DNA of 64,000 nucleotides, taken from positions 8,170 to 72,169 of the forward strand of contig JBEKJP010000028.1 in assembly GCA_050011155.1 (NCBI GenBank), read 5' to 3'. Origin of the DNA: Palsa-504 sp050011155 (lineage in GTDB: Bacteria > Actinomycetota > Actinomycetes > Streptosporangiales > Streptosporangiaceae). Under the pieces are notes generated by a model. The model worked only from the letters and a program-made list of their open reading frames with translations. It searched no databases and was not told the DNA's origin. Below, piece by piece: positions 24,891 to 32,075 of the stretch; position 1 is the first letter of the stretch, and every line of letters begins with the position of its first letter. Made by a program: the position numbers and the translations under genes.

Positions 24891-25684
24891 ACAACCTGTA
24901 CCGCGAGCTCGCTCCGATCTCTGATGCCGCCTGGTCGGACATCGAGACCGAAGCGCGCCGGACGTTCGAGCAGCACGTGGCCGGCCGTCGCGTGGTGGAC
25001 CTCAAGGGACCGGACGGCCCCCTGCTGGCCAGCGTGAACACCGGCCACCTGGACGAGATACCGGCCCCCGCCGACGGCGTCATCGCGCACGCGCGGGTGT
25101 CCAAGCCCCTGGTCCGGCTCCGGGTCCCGTTCACGGTCGACCGGGCCGACGTGGACGCCGTGGAGCGCGGCGCGCAGGACGCCGACTGGCAGCCGGTCAA
25201 GGACGCGGCGAAGAAGATCGCCTTCGCCGAGGACGCGGCCATCTTCGGGGGCTACCCGGCGGCCGGCATCGCCGGGATCAAGGCCAGCACGTCCAACCCG
25301 GTGCTCACCCTGCCCGCCGAGGCCCGCGACTACCCCGACGTGGTCAGCCAGGCGGTGAGCGTGCTGCGGCTGGCCGGCGTGGGCGGCCCGTTCTCGCTGC
25401 TGCTGTCCGCCGACGCCTACACACTGGTGAGCGAGACCGCCGATCACGGCTACCCGATCCGCGAGCACCTGACCCGCGTCCTCGACGGGGAGATCATCTG
25501 GGCGCCGGCCATCGAGGGCGCGTTCCTGCTCTCGGCCCGCGGGGGTGACTTCGAGCTGCGTCTCGGCCAGGACCTGTCGATCGGCTACCTGTCCCACGAC
25601 GCCGACACGGTCCAGCTGTACTTCCAGGAATCCCTGACCTTCCTGGTGTACACCACCGAGGCCATCGTCGCGCTGACCGCCTAG
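24887..25684 (+). CDS. Family 1 encapsulin shell protein
   Basis: 265 residues with the linocin/CFP29 pattern: NNLYRELAPISDAAWSDIE start, GRRVVDLKGPDG, GYPAAGIAGI, LEGEI-like VLDGEIIWAPAIEGAFLLSARGGDFEL, and the ending LYFQESLTFLVYTTEA. It has the HK97 phage-capsid fold and should self-assemble into a shell of about 24 nm (60 subunits) enclosing the DyP peroxidase encoded upstream. ATG overlaps the DyP stop, so shell and cargo are co-translated. The pair is a known oxidative-stress nanocompartment. Confidence 0.95.
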   Translation: MNNLYRELAPISDAAWSDIETEARRTFEQHVAGRRVVDLKGPDGPLLASVNTGHLDEIPAPADGVIAHARVSKPLVRLRVPFTVDRADVDAVERGAQDADWQPVKDAAKKIAFAEDAAIFGGYPAAGIAGIKASTSNPVLTLPAEARDYPDVVSQAVSVLRLAGVGGPFSLLLSADAYTLVSETADHGYPIREHLTRVLDGEIIWAPAIEGAFLLSARGGDFELRLGQDLSIGYLSHDADTVQLYFQESLTFLVYTTEAIVALTA

Positions 25685-25736
25685 CGCCCGTCGCTCCTGC
25701 CTCCAACAACCGGGTCGATGTGACACCGGCCCGGAA

Positions 25737-25833
25737 CTCAAGGCGGCACCCTCGCACCGTGCTGTTCCATGATCGTGGCCAGTTCCGGTCGAAAATCGAC
25801 CGGAACTGGCCAGGATCATGCTCTACGCCCGGA
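25737..25833. repeat. Palindromic dispersed element R1, copy A
   Basis: A 97-bp unit present again, at exactly the same length, at 36971-37067. The core is a long hairpin: TGGCCAGTTCCGGTCGA (25776-25792) pairs perfectly with 25796-25812 around AAA, and outer arms CATGATC/GATCATG (25768-25774, 25814-25820) extend it. It lies between the encapsulin stop and the convergent gene ending at 25837, so it may also serve as a bidirectional terminator. Stem differences from copy B are compensated on the opposite arm. Confidence 0.85.
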
Positions 25834-25836
25834 CGG

Positions 25837-26139
25837 TTACTCGTACCGGGTGGGCGGGAACGGGTGGTGCTCGTTGATGTGGCCGAGCTCGCCCTTGTCG
25901 TCCTCGCGGATAAGCTCGGCGCGCTCTTCCTGATATTCCTCGTCCAGGGTGGGGTCCTGGACCGGCGGCGTGTCCGTGGCCGGGGGAACCTCGTCGGGAT
26001 CGTAGGCGTCGAGCCCGGCGGCGACGCGCTCCTCCTCGGTGAGGTGGGCGAGCCGGTCATCGTCGGGGCGCTGCGACGCGCCGCCGTGCTCACGGCGGTC
26101 CCGGTGGAACCGCTCGGGGAAGTCGTCCTGCTCTGACAT
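25837..26139 (-). CDS. Small acidic hypothetical protein
   Basis: 100 residues, ATG 26139. Very hydrophilic and acidic with many Glu, Asp and Arg residues (for example HLTEEERVAAGLDAYDPDEVPPATD and LDEEYQEERAELIREDD), so it is probably largely disordered. Codon usage is good. Similar short acidic proteins are common in actinomycetes, but I cannot name a family. It stands alone on this strand, ending 4 bp past repeat R1. Confidence 0.6.
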   Translation of the reverse strand: MSEQDDFPERFHRDRREHGGASQRPDDDRLAHLTEEERVAAGLDAYDPDEVPPATDTPPVQDPTLDEEYQEERAELIREDDKGELGHINEHHPFPPTRYE

Positions 26140-26735
26140 GTGGCCTAACCTACCCGCCTGGGCCGTCCGGCCGGAGGCCGATCCCGGCGGTGCCCGGAGG
26201 CGGTGCCCGGCGGGCCGCGTGTCGGTGCTGGAGGGCGGGGCGCCGGCGCGGCACGATATCCCATGCGGGCCCTGGGGGTCCGCTAACGGTGGTCGCGCGC
26301 CGTCGACTGGACGCGACCGCAGGCGAGGGAATTCCCCCGTTCATTTCCTTATGTTTCACAGAAACAATAAATGATCACTGCTTAACCTCACTATATTTGT
26401 GCACGCGGGGATACGCTTGGTGACTTGTGAGTAAACTGTGCATAAGCCGGTGGATAACGGTCTTGGCGTGCGGATAACCCGGTTTATCCTGTGGATACGA
26501 TGTGGACGGCGAATATTTTCAAATTAACGGCCAGATGAACTGCCGGAGACTCTTGCGCGAGCGCCGGGAAAGCAGTAGAAATACTTTCACCGTTGGAAAC
26601 GGGCACCGTCCGGGAGTGATCCCGGGACGCGCGCAGAGTCGGGAAACCGGCACTTCAAGCGGGTACCTGGCCCCGGCGGGCGGCGAGTGACGCCGGGTCG
26701 GCCGCGCACCGGCCCCCTTGGCGGGACGAGCTAGG
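26140..26735. other. AT-richer gene-free island
   Basis: About 600 bp without a convincing gene. Bases 26340-26600 are distinctly AT-richer than anything nearby and contain short palindromes (TGTTTCACAGAAACA at 26353) and a run of DnaA-box-like 9-mers (26437-26509). A 62-codon frame at 26502-26690 starts GTG without a ribosome site and has weak codon bias, so it is not called. An intrinsic terminator follows at 26736. The island could hold a promoter and a non-coding RNA. Confidence 0.45.
26437..26509 (+). promoter_or_regulatory. Cluster of DnaA-box-like 9-mers
   Basis: Five same-strand 9-mers resemble the DnaA box TGTGGATAA/TGTGGACAA: TGTGCATAA (26437), GGTGGATAA (26449), TGCGGATAA (26469), TGTGGATAC (26490), each with one mismatch, and TGTGGACGG (26501) with two. 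All share orientation and lie in AT-richer DNA. No dnaA, dnaN or replication gene is near, so this is not the chromosomal origin; it could titrate DnaA or be a relic of a mobile replicon. Confidence 0.4.
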
Positions 26736-26780
26736 CGAGGGCCCTCTCCATCTCATACATGGAGAGGGCCCTCGTTGTTT
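26736..26780 (+). terminator. Strong intrinsic terminator without an obvious gene
   Basis: A perfect 16-bp stem, CGAGGGCCCTCTCCAT (26736-26751) with its complement (26759-26774), around a 7-nt loop, followed by TTGTTT. On the plus strand this is a textbook rho-independent terminator. The nearest plus-strand gene upstream ends 1 kb earlier, so it may end a small RNA made in the island at 26400-26735. In the minus direction there is no T-run. Confidence 0.75.
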
Positions 26781-26837
26781 ATCACCCGATAGGGGCATTG
26801 TGCCAGGGACCATCCGCTGGCAAACATGAGGCGCGGG

Positions 26838-26951
26838 GCGGCCGTCGAACCGCCAGCCCCCAGGTGCGGCCTCGAAATAGGCGACCTCGAAGCCCGAGCG
26901 GGCCCCGCGGTGCTGCCAGCAGGCGGTCGGGGGGAAAGCGGCGGATGTCAT
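26838..26951 (-). pseudogene. N-terminal remnant resembling a putative glycolipid-binding protein (DUF1089)
   Basis: ATG 26951 opens about 38 sensible residues: PPTACWQHRGARSGFEVAYFEAA and GGWRFDGRPAP. The CWxHRGARSGFEV segment is the conserved start of the DUF1089/putative glycolipid-binding family, normally ~190 residues. After ~26838 the frame reads unrelated sequence toward the terminator hairpin. The gene has therefore lost most of its body. The assignment relies on one conserved block. Confidence 0.5.
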
Positions 26952-27091
26952 CAGGCCAGGATGACAGAGGTCACCGGGGAAAAGAGGGCACCGGGAAAAG
27001 CGGTATGGACCGGGCGCGGGCCGGGAGCTTACGGTGGGAAGCGCGCTCCGGGACGACCCGGACGCTGCCGTCTCCGCCGCCGAGGACCGCC

Positions 27092-27451
27092 ATGAGATTC
27101 CGCCGGTCACGCCGCCGCAACCTGGTCTTGCTGAGTACCCGGGCCGTGCCGCCGCTCGTCTCCCGGCACGGGATGCGGCCCGCACGGCGCCGCCGGTTCC
27201 GGGCCATGCGCACGGGCTTCCTGCTCGCCGTCATCGGCGTCACCCGGCTGGCGCGGGCGGCGCGCGCGCACTGGCGGGTCAGCCTCGGACTCGCCGGGCT
27301 GCTGCTGGAGATCCTGGGGCACTCCGTGCTCCCCGGCCCGGTCGGCTTCGCGGGGCTTCTTCTCCTGCTCACGGCCGTGCTGAAGAGCACGGGGCCGGCC
27401 AGCGAACGCCGTCCCGCCATGCCGCAGACCGCCTGGCGCTGGCACGCGTAG
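27092..27451 (+). CDS. Small basic membrane protein, hypothetical
   Basis: 119 residues from ATG 27092. The first ~40 residues are strongly Arg-rich (RFRRSRRRNLVLL, RPARRRRFRAMRTG), followed by hydrophobic segments at about 40-57 and 70-96 (SLGLAGLLLEILGHSVLPG and FAGLLLLLTAVL). Positive-inside charge suggests the N-terminus stays in the cytosol. No family recognised; a longer frame back to 26759 crosses the terminator and is rejected. It is convergent with the P450 gene. Confidence 0.5.
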   Translation: MRFRRSRRRNLVLLSTRAVPPLVSRHGMRPARRRRFRAMRTGFLLAVIGVTRLARAARAHWRVSLGLAGLLLEILGHSVLPGPVGFAGLLLLLTAVLKSTGPASERRPAMPQTAWRWHA

Positions 27452-27459
27452 CACCCGGG

Positions 27460-28701
27460 TCAGGTGGCGGTGCCCGGGGCCGGGTCCCACTGCGCGAGCA
27501 GGTCGGGTGGCTTGCGGAAGACCAGGCCGCGCGGGGCGCTGGCGTGGCCGGGGGCCAGGCGCAGCCCCGGGAGCCGGGCCAGGACCGTTTCCACGGCGAC
27601 CTGCGCCTCCAGCCGGGCCAGGTGCGCGCCGAGGCAGAAGTGCGGGCCGTGCGCGAAGGCCAGCTGGCGGCCGGCGTTAGGGCGGCGGAGGTCGAAGGTA
27701 TCCGGGTCGCCGAAGACGGCCGGATCCCGGTTGGCTCCGGCGATGGACACCGTGACCTGGTCGCCGGCCAGGATCCGGGCCGCGTCCAGGCGTGTGCCAG
27801 CCGTCGCGTAACGGTCGACCACCGCCGCGGCCGGCTCCAGCCGCAGCGATTCCTCGACGGCCGCGGGCACCAGGCCGGGGTCGGCGAGCACCAGGGCGAG
27901 CTGAGCGGGGGAGGACAGCAGGTGCAGCAGGGCGTTGGCGATCATGCCCTCGGTGGTCTCGATCCCGCCGAACATCAGCACCGCGGCGTTCGAGATGGCC
28001 TCGGCCTCGGTCAGCGGCGCCTCGGTCAGCGGTGCCTCGGCCTGCGGTGCCTCGGCCTGCGGCCCGGCCGCCTCGGCGAGCAGGGACCCGGCGCCCGGCC
28101 GCGCGATCACCTCGTGCAGGCTGGCGGCCAGCTCGCCGAACGCGACCGTCCCGGCCGGGTCGCTCCCGTGGCCAGCGAGCCCGGCCGCCTCGGCCTGTAC
28201 CGCCGACACGATCCCGTCGTACCAGGCGAGGATCCGCGCCGGATCGATCCCGCTGAGCCCCAGCACCTCGGCCATGACCGCGACCGCGAGCGGCCCGGCC
28301 ACGGCCCGGCGCAGCTCAGCCGCGCCGTCCGGCTCGATGGCGGCGGCCAGCCGGGCCGCCTCGGCCCGGGTGAACGCGGCCAGCCGCGCGTGCACCTCGT
28401 CGCGGCGGAAGGCCCGGTTGAACGGGGCCCGGTGGCGCGCGTGCTCGGCGCCGTCCAGCGACAGCATGCTCGGCCCGACCACCTTGGCCGTGGAGAAACG
28501 CGGATCATCGACAGTGAAGGCGCGAGCGTCACGCAGTACGGACACGGCGGCGTGATAGCCGGTGACCATCCAGGCGCCCAGAGCCGGAACCCAGGCAACC
28601 GGCCCGGCGGCCCGCATCCGGGCCAGCGCCGGGTGCGGATCGGCTTCCAGCTCGGCCAGGGTGGCGCGGACTTCCGGCGTGCGGGCCTCGCTCCTAGGCA
28701 T
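27460..28701 (-). CDS. Cytochrome P450
   Basis: 413 residues from ATG 28701, a normal bacterial P450 length. Visible are the I-helix oxygen-binding motif FGGIETTEG, the K-helix ExxR in ESLRLEP, and the haem loop FAHGPHFCLGAHLARLE with the axial cysteine. A short repeated PQAEAP/LTEAP segment sits before the I helix, from an 18-bp tandem repeat. It should be a soluble monooxygenase needing separate ferredoxin and reductase, not encoded nearby. The substrate is unknown; it could act on a lipid or polyketide. Confidence 0.92.
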   Translation of the reverse strand: MPRSEARTPEVRATLAELEADPHPALARMRAAGPVAWVPALGAWMVTGYHAAVSVLRDARAFTVDDPRFSTAKVVGPSMLSLDGAEHARHRAPFNRAFRRDEVHARLAAFTRAEAARLAAAIEPDGAAELRRAVAGPLAVAVMAEVLGLSGIDPARILAWYDGIVSAVQAEAAGLAGHGSDPAGTVAFGELAASLHEVIARPGAGSLLAEAAGPQAEAPQAEAPLTEAPLTEAEAISNAAVLMFGGIETTEGMIANALLHLLSSPAQLALVLADPGLVPAAVEESLRLEPAAAVVDRYATAGTRLDAARILAGDQVTVSIAGANRDPAVFGDPDTFDLRRPNAGRQLAFAHGPHFCLGAHLARLEAQVAVETVLARLPGLRLAPGHASAPRGLVFRKPPDLLAQWDPAPGTAT

Positions 28702-28758
28702 CACCGCCCAACATACGCTCCGGGGCACGGCCGGACGGCCGCCGGCTAGGTTGAACCG

Positions 28759-28932
28759 GTGGCTGACGTGCGGATCCTGCTCGAATACGCGGGCACGCTG
28801 CCCGGCAGCCTGAAGAACCTGCTCGACTGGACGGTGGGCGGCGGCGAGATCTACGGCAAGCCGGCCGGCTGGATCAACGTCGCGGCGCTTTCGGCCCTGG
28901 CCGGGCATAGCCGCGACCAGATGGCATACTGA
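28759..28932 (+). pseudogene. NADPH-dependent FMN reductase, internal/C-terminal remnant
   Basis: A 57-codon frame from GTG 28759 contains EYAGTLPGSLKNLLDWTVGGGEIYGKPAGW, the conserved flavin-binding stretch of SsuE-type NADPH:FMN reductases, which are normally ~180-190 residues. The N-terminal half is missing and the end is shortened to SRDQMAY. Such a fragment cannot form the flavodoxin fold. It sits between the divergent P450 and the aldo/keto reductase, whose GTG lies 6 bp downstream. Confidence 0.75.
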
Positions 28933-28938
28933 GATCTC

Positions 28939-29850
28939 GTGGACGGGCGGGCGATCACCGCGGCGGCCGCGGGTACCTGGACGCTCGGTGATCTCACGGT
29001 CAACCGGATCGGGTTCGGTGCGATGCGGCTGACCAGGAACGCCGACGGCCCGCCCGCGAGCCGCGAGCGGGCCGTCACGGTCCTGCGCCGCGCGCTCGAA
29101 CTCGGCGTCAATCACGTCGACACCGCCGCGTTCTACTTCTCGCCGCTGCGGTCGGCCAACGAGCTGATCAACACGGCGCTGGCTCCGTACCCCCGGGACC
29201 TGGTCATCACCACCAAGGTCTGGCCGGGCCGCGACCCGTCGGGCGAATGGGTATGGGCCAGCCCGCCGCAGCTGCGCGGCCAGGTCGAGGAGAACCTGCG
29301 CCAGCTCGGCCTGGACCACCTCGACGTGGTCAACCTGCGGCTGCCGGGCAGTGCCGCGGACAGCTCCATCGCCGAGCACTTCGGCGCGCTCGCCCGGCTG
29401 CGCGAAGCCGGGCTGATCAGGCACCTGGGCGTCTCCGGGGTGACCGCGGCCCAGCTCGCCGAGGCGCGGTCCATCGCCCCGGTGGTGTGCGTGCAGAACC
29501 GTTTCGGCGTCGGCGCGCCCGCGGCCGAACGGGAACTCCTGCGCACCTGCGCGGCCGGCGGCGTGGCGTACGTGCCGTTCTTCGCGATCGCCGGGGACGG
29601 GCGGGCGGCCGGCGCGAGCCAGCCGGAGCGTGCGGACGTGCTGGCCGTGGCGCGGGCTCGCGGCGCGAGCGCCGCGCAGGTCAGGCTGGCCTGGACGCTG
29701 CAGCAGGGACCGCATGTGCTGGCCATACCGGGCACCGGCGACCCGGAGCATCTCGAGGCCAACGTGGCCGCCGGGGCGCTGCTGCTCGCTCCCGAGGAGA
29801 TGGCCCGGCTGAACGGCGAGCCGCGCCCCCCCGCGGTGAACTGGGGATGA
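28939..29850 (+). CDS. Aldo/keto reductase
   Basis: 303 residues, GTG 28939. AKR features: IGFGAMRLT near the start, NHVDTAAFYFSPL with the expected Asp and Tyr, LVITTKVWPGRD (catalytic Lys), and HLGVSGVTAAQL. The usual active-site HxP is replaced by VVNLRLPG (Asn-Leu-Arg in place of the histidine), as in some Tas/YajO-like members, so carbonyl-reducing activity may differ. It is NADPH-dependent by family. It follows a flavin reductase remnant and precedes the KstR-type operator. Confidence 0.82.
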   Translation: MDGRAITAAAAGTWTLGDLTVNRIGFGAMRLTRNADGPPASRERAVTVLRRALELGVNHVDTAAFYFSPLRSANELINTALAPYPRDLVITTKVWPGRDPSGEWVWASPPQLRGQVEENLRQLGLDHLDVVNLRLPGSAADSSIAEHFGALARLREAGLIRHLGVSGVTAAQLAEARSIAPVVCVQNRFGVGAPAAERELLRTCAAGGVAYVPFFAIAGDGRAAGASQPERADVLAVARARGASAAQVRLAWTLQQGPHVLAIPGTGDPEHLEANVAAGALLLAPEEMARLNGEPRPPAVNWG

Positions 29851-29882
29851 ACGCCGCCTATTGACCGGGCGAACCGGGACTT

Positions 29883-29900
29883 GGTAGAACACGTTCTACC
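29883..29900. promoter_or_regulatory. KstR-type palindromic operator
   Basis: GGTAGAACACGTTCTACC is a palindrome with 8-bp arms. Its central 14 bp, TAGAACACGTTCTA (29885-29898), fits the published KstR consensus TNNAACNNGTTNNA at every fixed position. KstR is the TetR-family repressor of steroid-degradation genes in Mycobacterium and Rhodococcus. It lies 21 bp before the ATG of the phosphotransferase gene, a position suited to repression. Other TetR regulators recognise similar palindromes, so KstR itself is an inference. Confidence 0.65.
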
Positions 29901-29920
29901 GCGGCCCGAAGGAGCGCACG

Positions 29921-30985
29921 ATGGTTGTCCCCGCGCCACGCGATCCCGACCTCACCCGCGACATCTTGACCCGGTGGCTCGGCGATCCGGCCCGGCTGCC
30001 GGGGGCGCGGATCACGGACCTGAAGACCCCCGAGTTCACCGGCTTCTCCAGCGAGATCCTCATGCTCGACGTCGAGCACGACGGCGGCGCCGAGGCGCTG
30101 GCCGTGCGGGTGGCCCCGCTGCACTACCAGGTCTTCCCCGAACCGCGGTTCGCCGAGCAGTACCGGCTGATGCGCATCCTGGACGCCAGGACGGACATCC
30201 CGGTCCCGCCGGTGCTGTGGTACGAGCCCGATCCCGGCTACCTCGGCGCGGCGTTCCTGGTCATGCGCCGGATCGACGGCCGGGTGCCGACCGACGCGCC
30301 GCCATACCACACCGGCGGCTGGGTCACCGAGATCGAGCCGGCCGAGCGGACCGCCATGTGGTGGTCCGGCCTGGACATCGTGGCCCGGCTGCACAGAATC
30401 GACGCGGACGCCCTGGACCTCGGCTTCCTCGACCAGCCGCACTGGGGCAAGGTCGGCCTGGAGCAGCGGCTGGCCTACTACGAGCACTACATGAACTGGG
30501 CCTATCCGGGGCCGAAGCCGACCGCGACCAGGGCCCTGGCCTGGCTGAAGGAGCACCGGCCGGCCGAGCAGAACGCCCCGGTGCTGCTGTGGGGAGACGC
30601 CAGGATCGGCAACATGATCTTCGCGCCGGACGGGACGCCGCGGGCGGCGCTGGACTGGGAGACCGCGACGTTCGGGCAGGCGGAGGAGGACCTGGCCTGG
30701 TACCTGTTCCTGGACCGGCACCACAGCGAGGGCCTCGAGGTGCCGCAGCTCGAGGGGTTCCCGCCCCCGGCGGAGACGATCGCGCGTTACGAGGAACTGG
30801 CCGGGCGCCCCATGCAGCACATGGGCTACTACGAGGTGCTGTCCGCCTTCAAGTTCACCGTGATTATGTCGCGCATTTCCCAAGCCATGATCGAATGGGG
30901 CTGGCTGGAGCCGGACAGCGATTTCCCCTACAACAACAACTGCTCGCGCTTGACCGACGTGATCCTGGAAGGGCTGTCATCGTGA
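29921..30985 (+). CDS. Aminoglycoside-phosphotransferase-like kinase
   Basis: 354 residues; ATG 29921 follows GAAGGAG. It has the APH/choline-kinase catalytic loop VLLWGDARIGNMIFAPDG and the metal motif ALDWETATFG, plus an N-lobe with the expected lysine replaced by a hydrophobic segment (EALAVRVAP). The family also includes the kinase domain of ACAD10/11, which phosphorylates hydroxyacyl-CoAs. With a KstR-type site upstream, a role in lipid or steroid breakdown is more likely than antibiotic resistance. It overlaps the next gene by GTGA. Confidence 0.82.
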   Translation: MVVPAPRDPDLTRDILTRWLGDPARLPGARITDLKTPEFTGFSSEILMLDVEHDGGAEALAVRVAPLHYQVFPEPRFAEQYRLMRILDARTDIPVPPVLWYEPDPGYLGAAFLVMRRIDGRVPTDAPPYHTGGWVTEIEPAERTAMWWSGLDIVARLHRIDADALDLGFLDQPHWGKVGLEQRLAYYEHYMNWAYPGPKPTATRALAWLKEHRPAEQNAPVLLWGDARIGNMIFAPDGTPRAALDWETATFGQAEEDLAWYLFLDRHHSEGLEVPQLEGFPPPAETIARYEELAGRPMQHMGYYEVLSAFKFTVIMSRISQAMIEWGWLEPDSDFPYNNNCSRLTDVILEGLSS

Positions 30986-32058
30986 CCCTGTCGCCGCTCG
31001 ACGACTATCCCGTGCACCAGATTCCCGAGGTGATGCGGCACGTCGGAACGTCGGACCGCAACTTCTACGACCGCTACTACTTCAACGCGTTCCCGCTGAC
31101 CGGCGACACGATGCTGATCGTGGGCCTGGGCCAGTACCCGAACCTCGGGGTGACCGACGCGTTCGCGCTGCTGCGCCACGGCACGCGGCACCGGGTCGTG
31201 CGCGCGTCGCGCGAGCTCGGCGCCGACCGGATGAACACGCAGGTCGGCCCGTTCGTTATCGAGGTTCTTGAAGGTCTTAAGCGGCTCCGCGTGGTCCTGC
31301 GCCCGAACGAGTTCGGCCTGTCCTTCGACCTCACCTGGGACGGGACCATCCCGCCGCAGGTCGAGCCGCAGCACTTCATCCGCGCGCAGGAGCGGGTGGT
31401 GTTCGACTCCAAGCGGATGGCGCAGCCCGGGCGGTGGACGGGGACCATTACGGTGGACGGCGAGACGCTCGAGGTGACGCCGCAGGAGTGGTGGGGGATC
31501 AGGGACCGGTCCTGGGGGATCCGGCCGGTGGGGGAGGCCGAGCCCGCGGGCATCCAGTCGCGCAACCCCGGCACGTTCTACTGGCTGTACGCGCCGGTGC
31601 AGTTCGAGGACCACGCGATCTTGACCATCATCCAGGAGGACCAGGCCGGCCGGCGGCTGGTCGAGGAGGCGGCGCGGGTCTGGCCGGACGGGACCAGCGA
31701 GTACCTGGGCCGGCCGTCCTACGAGCCGGTCTACGCCGACGGCACCAGGGACGTGGTGAGCGCGCGGATCGGCTTCGCCCCGCCCGGCGGCAAGCCGTTC
31801 GACCTGCACGCCACGCTGCTGCTGCCGGTGCACCTGATGGCCGGCACCGGCTACGGCCTGGAACCGGACTGGCGGCACGGCATGTACCAGGGCCCCGACC
31901 TGGTGGTGCAGGGCGTCAGCCACGACCTGTCCCGGCCGGAAGACGCGGCCCGCATGTGGGGCATGGTGGACGCGGTGGGCCGGTTCGAGTACGAGGGACA
32001 CACCGGATACGGCCTGTACGAGTACTGGGCGCTCGGCGACCACCCGTCGTTCCGCTAG
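30982..32058 (+). CDS. Conserved hypothetical partner of the phosphotransferase
   Basis: 358 residues from GTG 30982, overlapping the kinase stop (GTGA). The sequence is rich in Trp, Tyr and Phe and predicted mostly beta: FYDRYYFNAFPLTGDTMLIVGLGQYPN, LRPNEFGLSFDLTWDG, WWGIRDRSWGIRP and GTFYWLYAPVQFEDHAI. The layout recalls lipocalin-like or CrtC/hydroxyneurosporene-dehydratase-like barrels that act on lipids, but I cannot assign it firmly. No signal peptide. Tight coupling to the kinase and the shared operator suggest the two act on one lipophilic substrate. Confidence 0.75.
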   Translation: MTLSPLDDYPVHQIPEVMRHVGTSDRNFYDRYYFNAFPLTGDTMLIVGLGQYPNLGVTDAFALLRHGTRHRVVRASRELGADRMNTQVGPFVIEVLEGLKRLRVVLRPNEFGLSFDLTWDGTIPPQVEPQHFIRAQERVVFDSKRMAQPGRWTGTITVDGETLEVTPQEWWGIRDRSWGIRPVGEAEPAGIQSRNPGTFYWLYAPVQFEDHAILTIIQEDQAGRRLVEEAARVWPDGTSEYLGRPSYEPVYADGTRDVVSARIGFAPPGGKPFDLHATLLLPVHLMAGTGYGLEPDWRHGMYQGPDLVVQGVSHDLSRPEDAARMWGMVDAVGRFEYEGHTGYGLYEYWALGDHPSFR

Positions 32059-32075
32059 CGGTCAGCCGGTAGCGG

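Noticed and set aside
26437..26509. Chromosomal replication origin
   Set aside because: DnaA-box-like sequences are present, but boxes are few and imperfect and there is no dnaA, dnaN, rpmH or gyrase gene nearby.
26502..26690. 62-codon frame in the AT-richer island
   Set aside because: It starts with GTG without a ribosome site, overlaps a DnaA-like box and has weak codon bias.
29921..30985. Antibiotic-resistance aminoglycoside phosphotransferase
   Set aside because: The APH fold motifs are present, but the KstR-type operator and coupled lipid-like partner make a resistance role less likely; the family is very broad.
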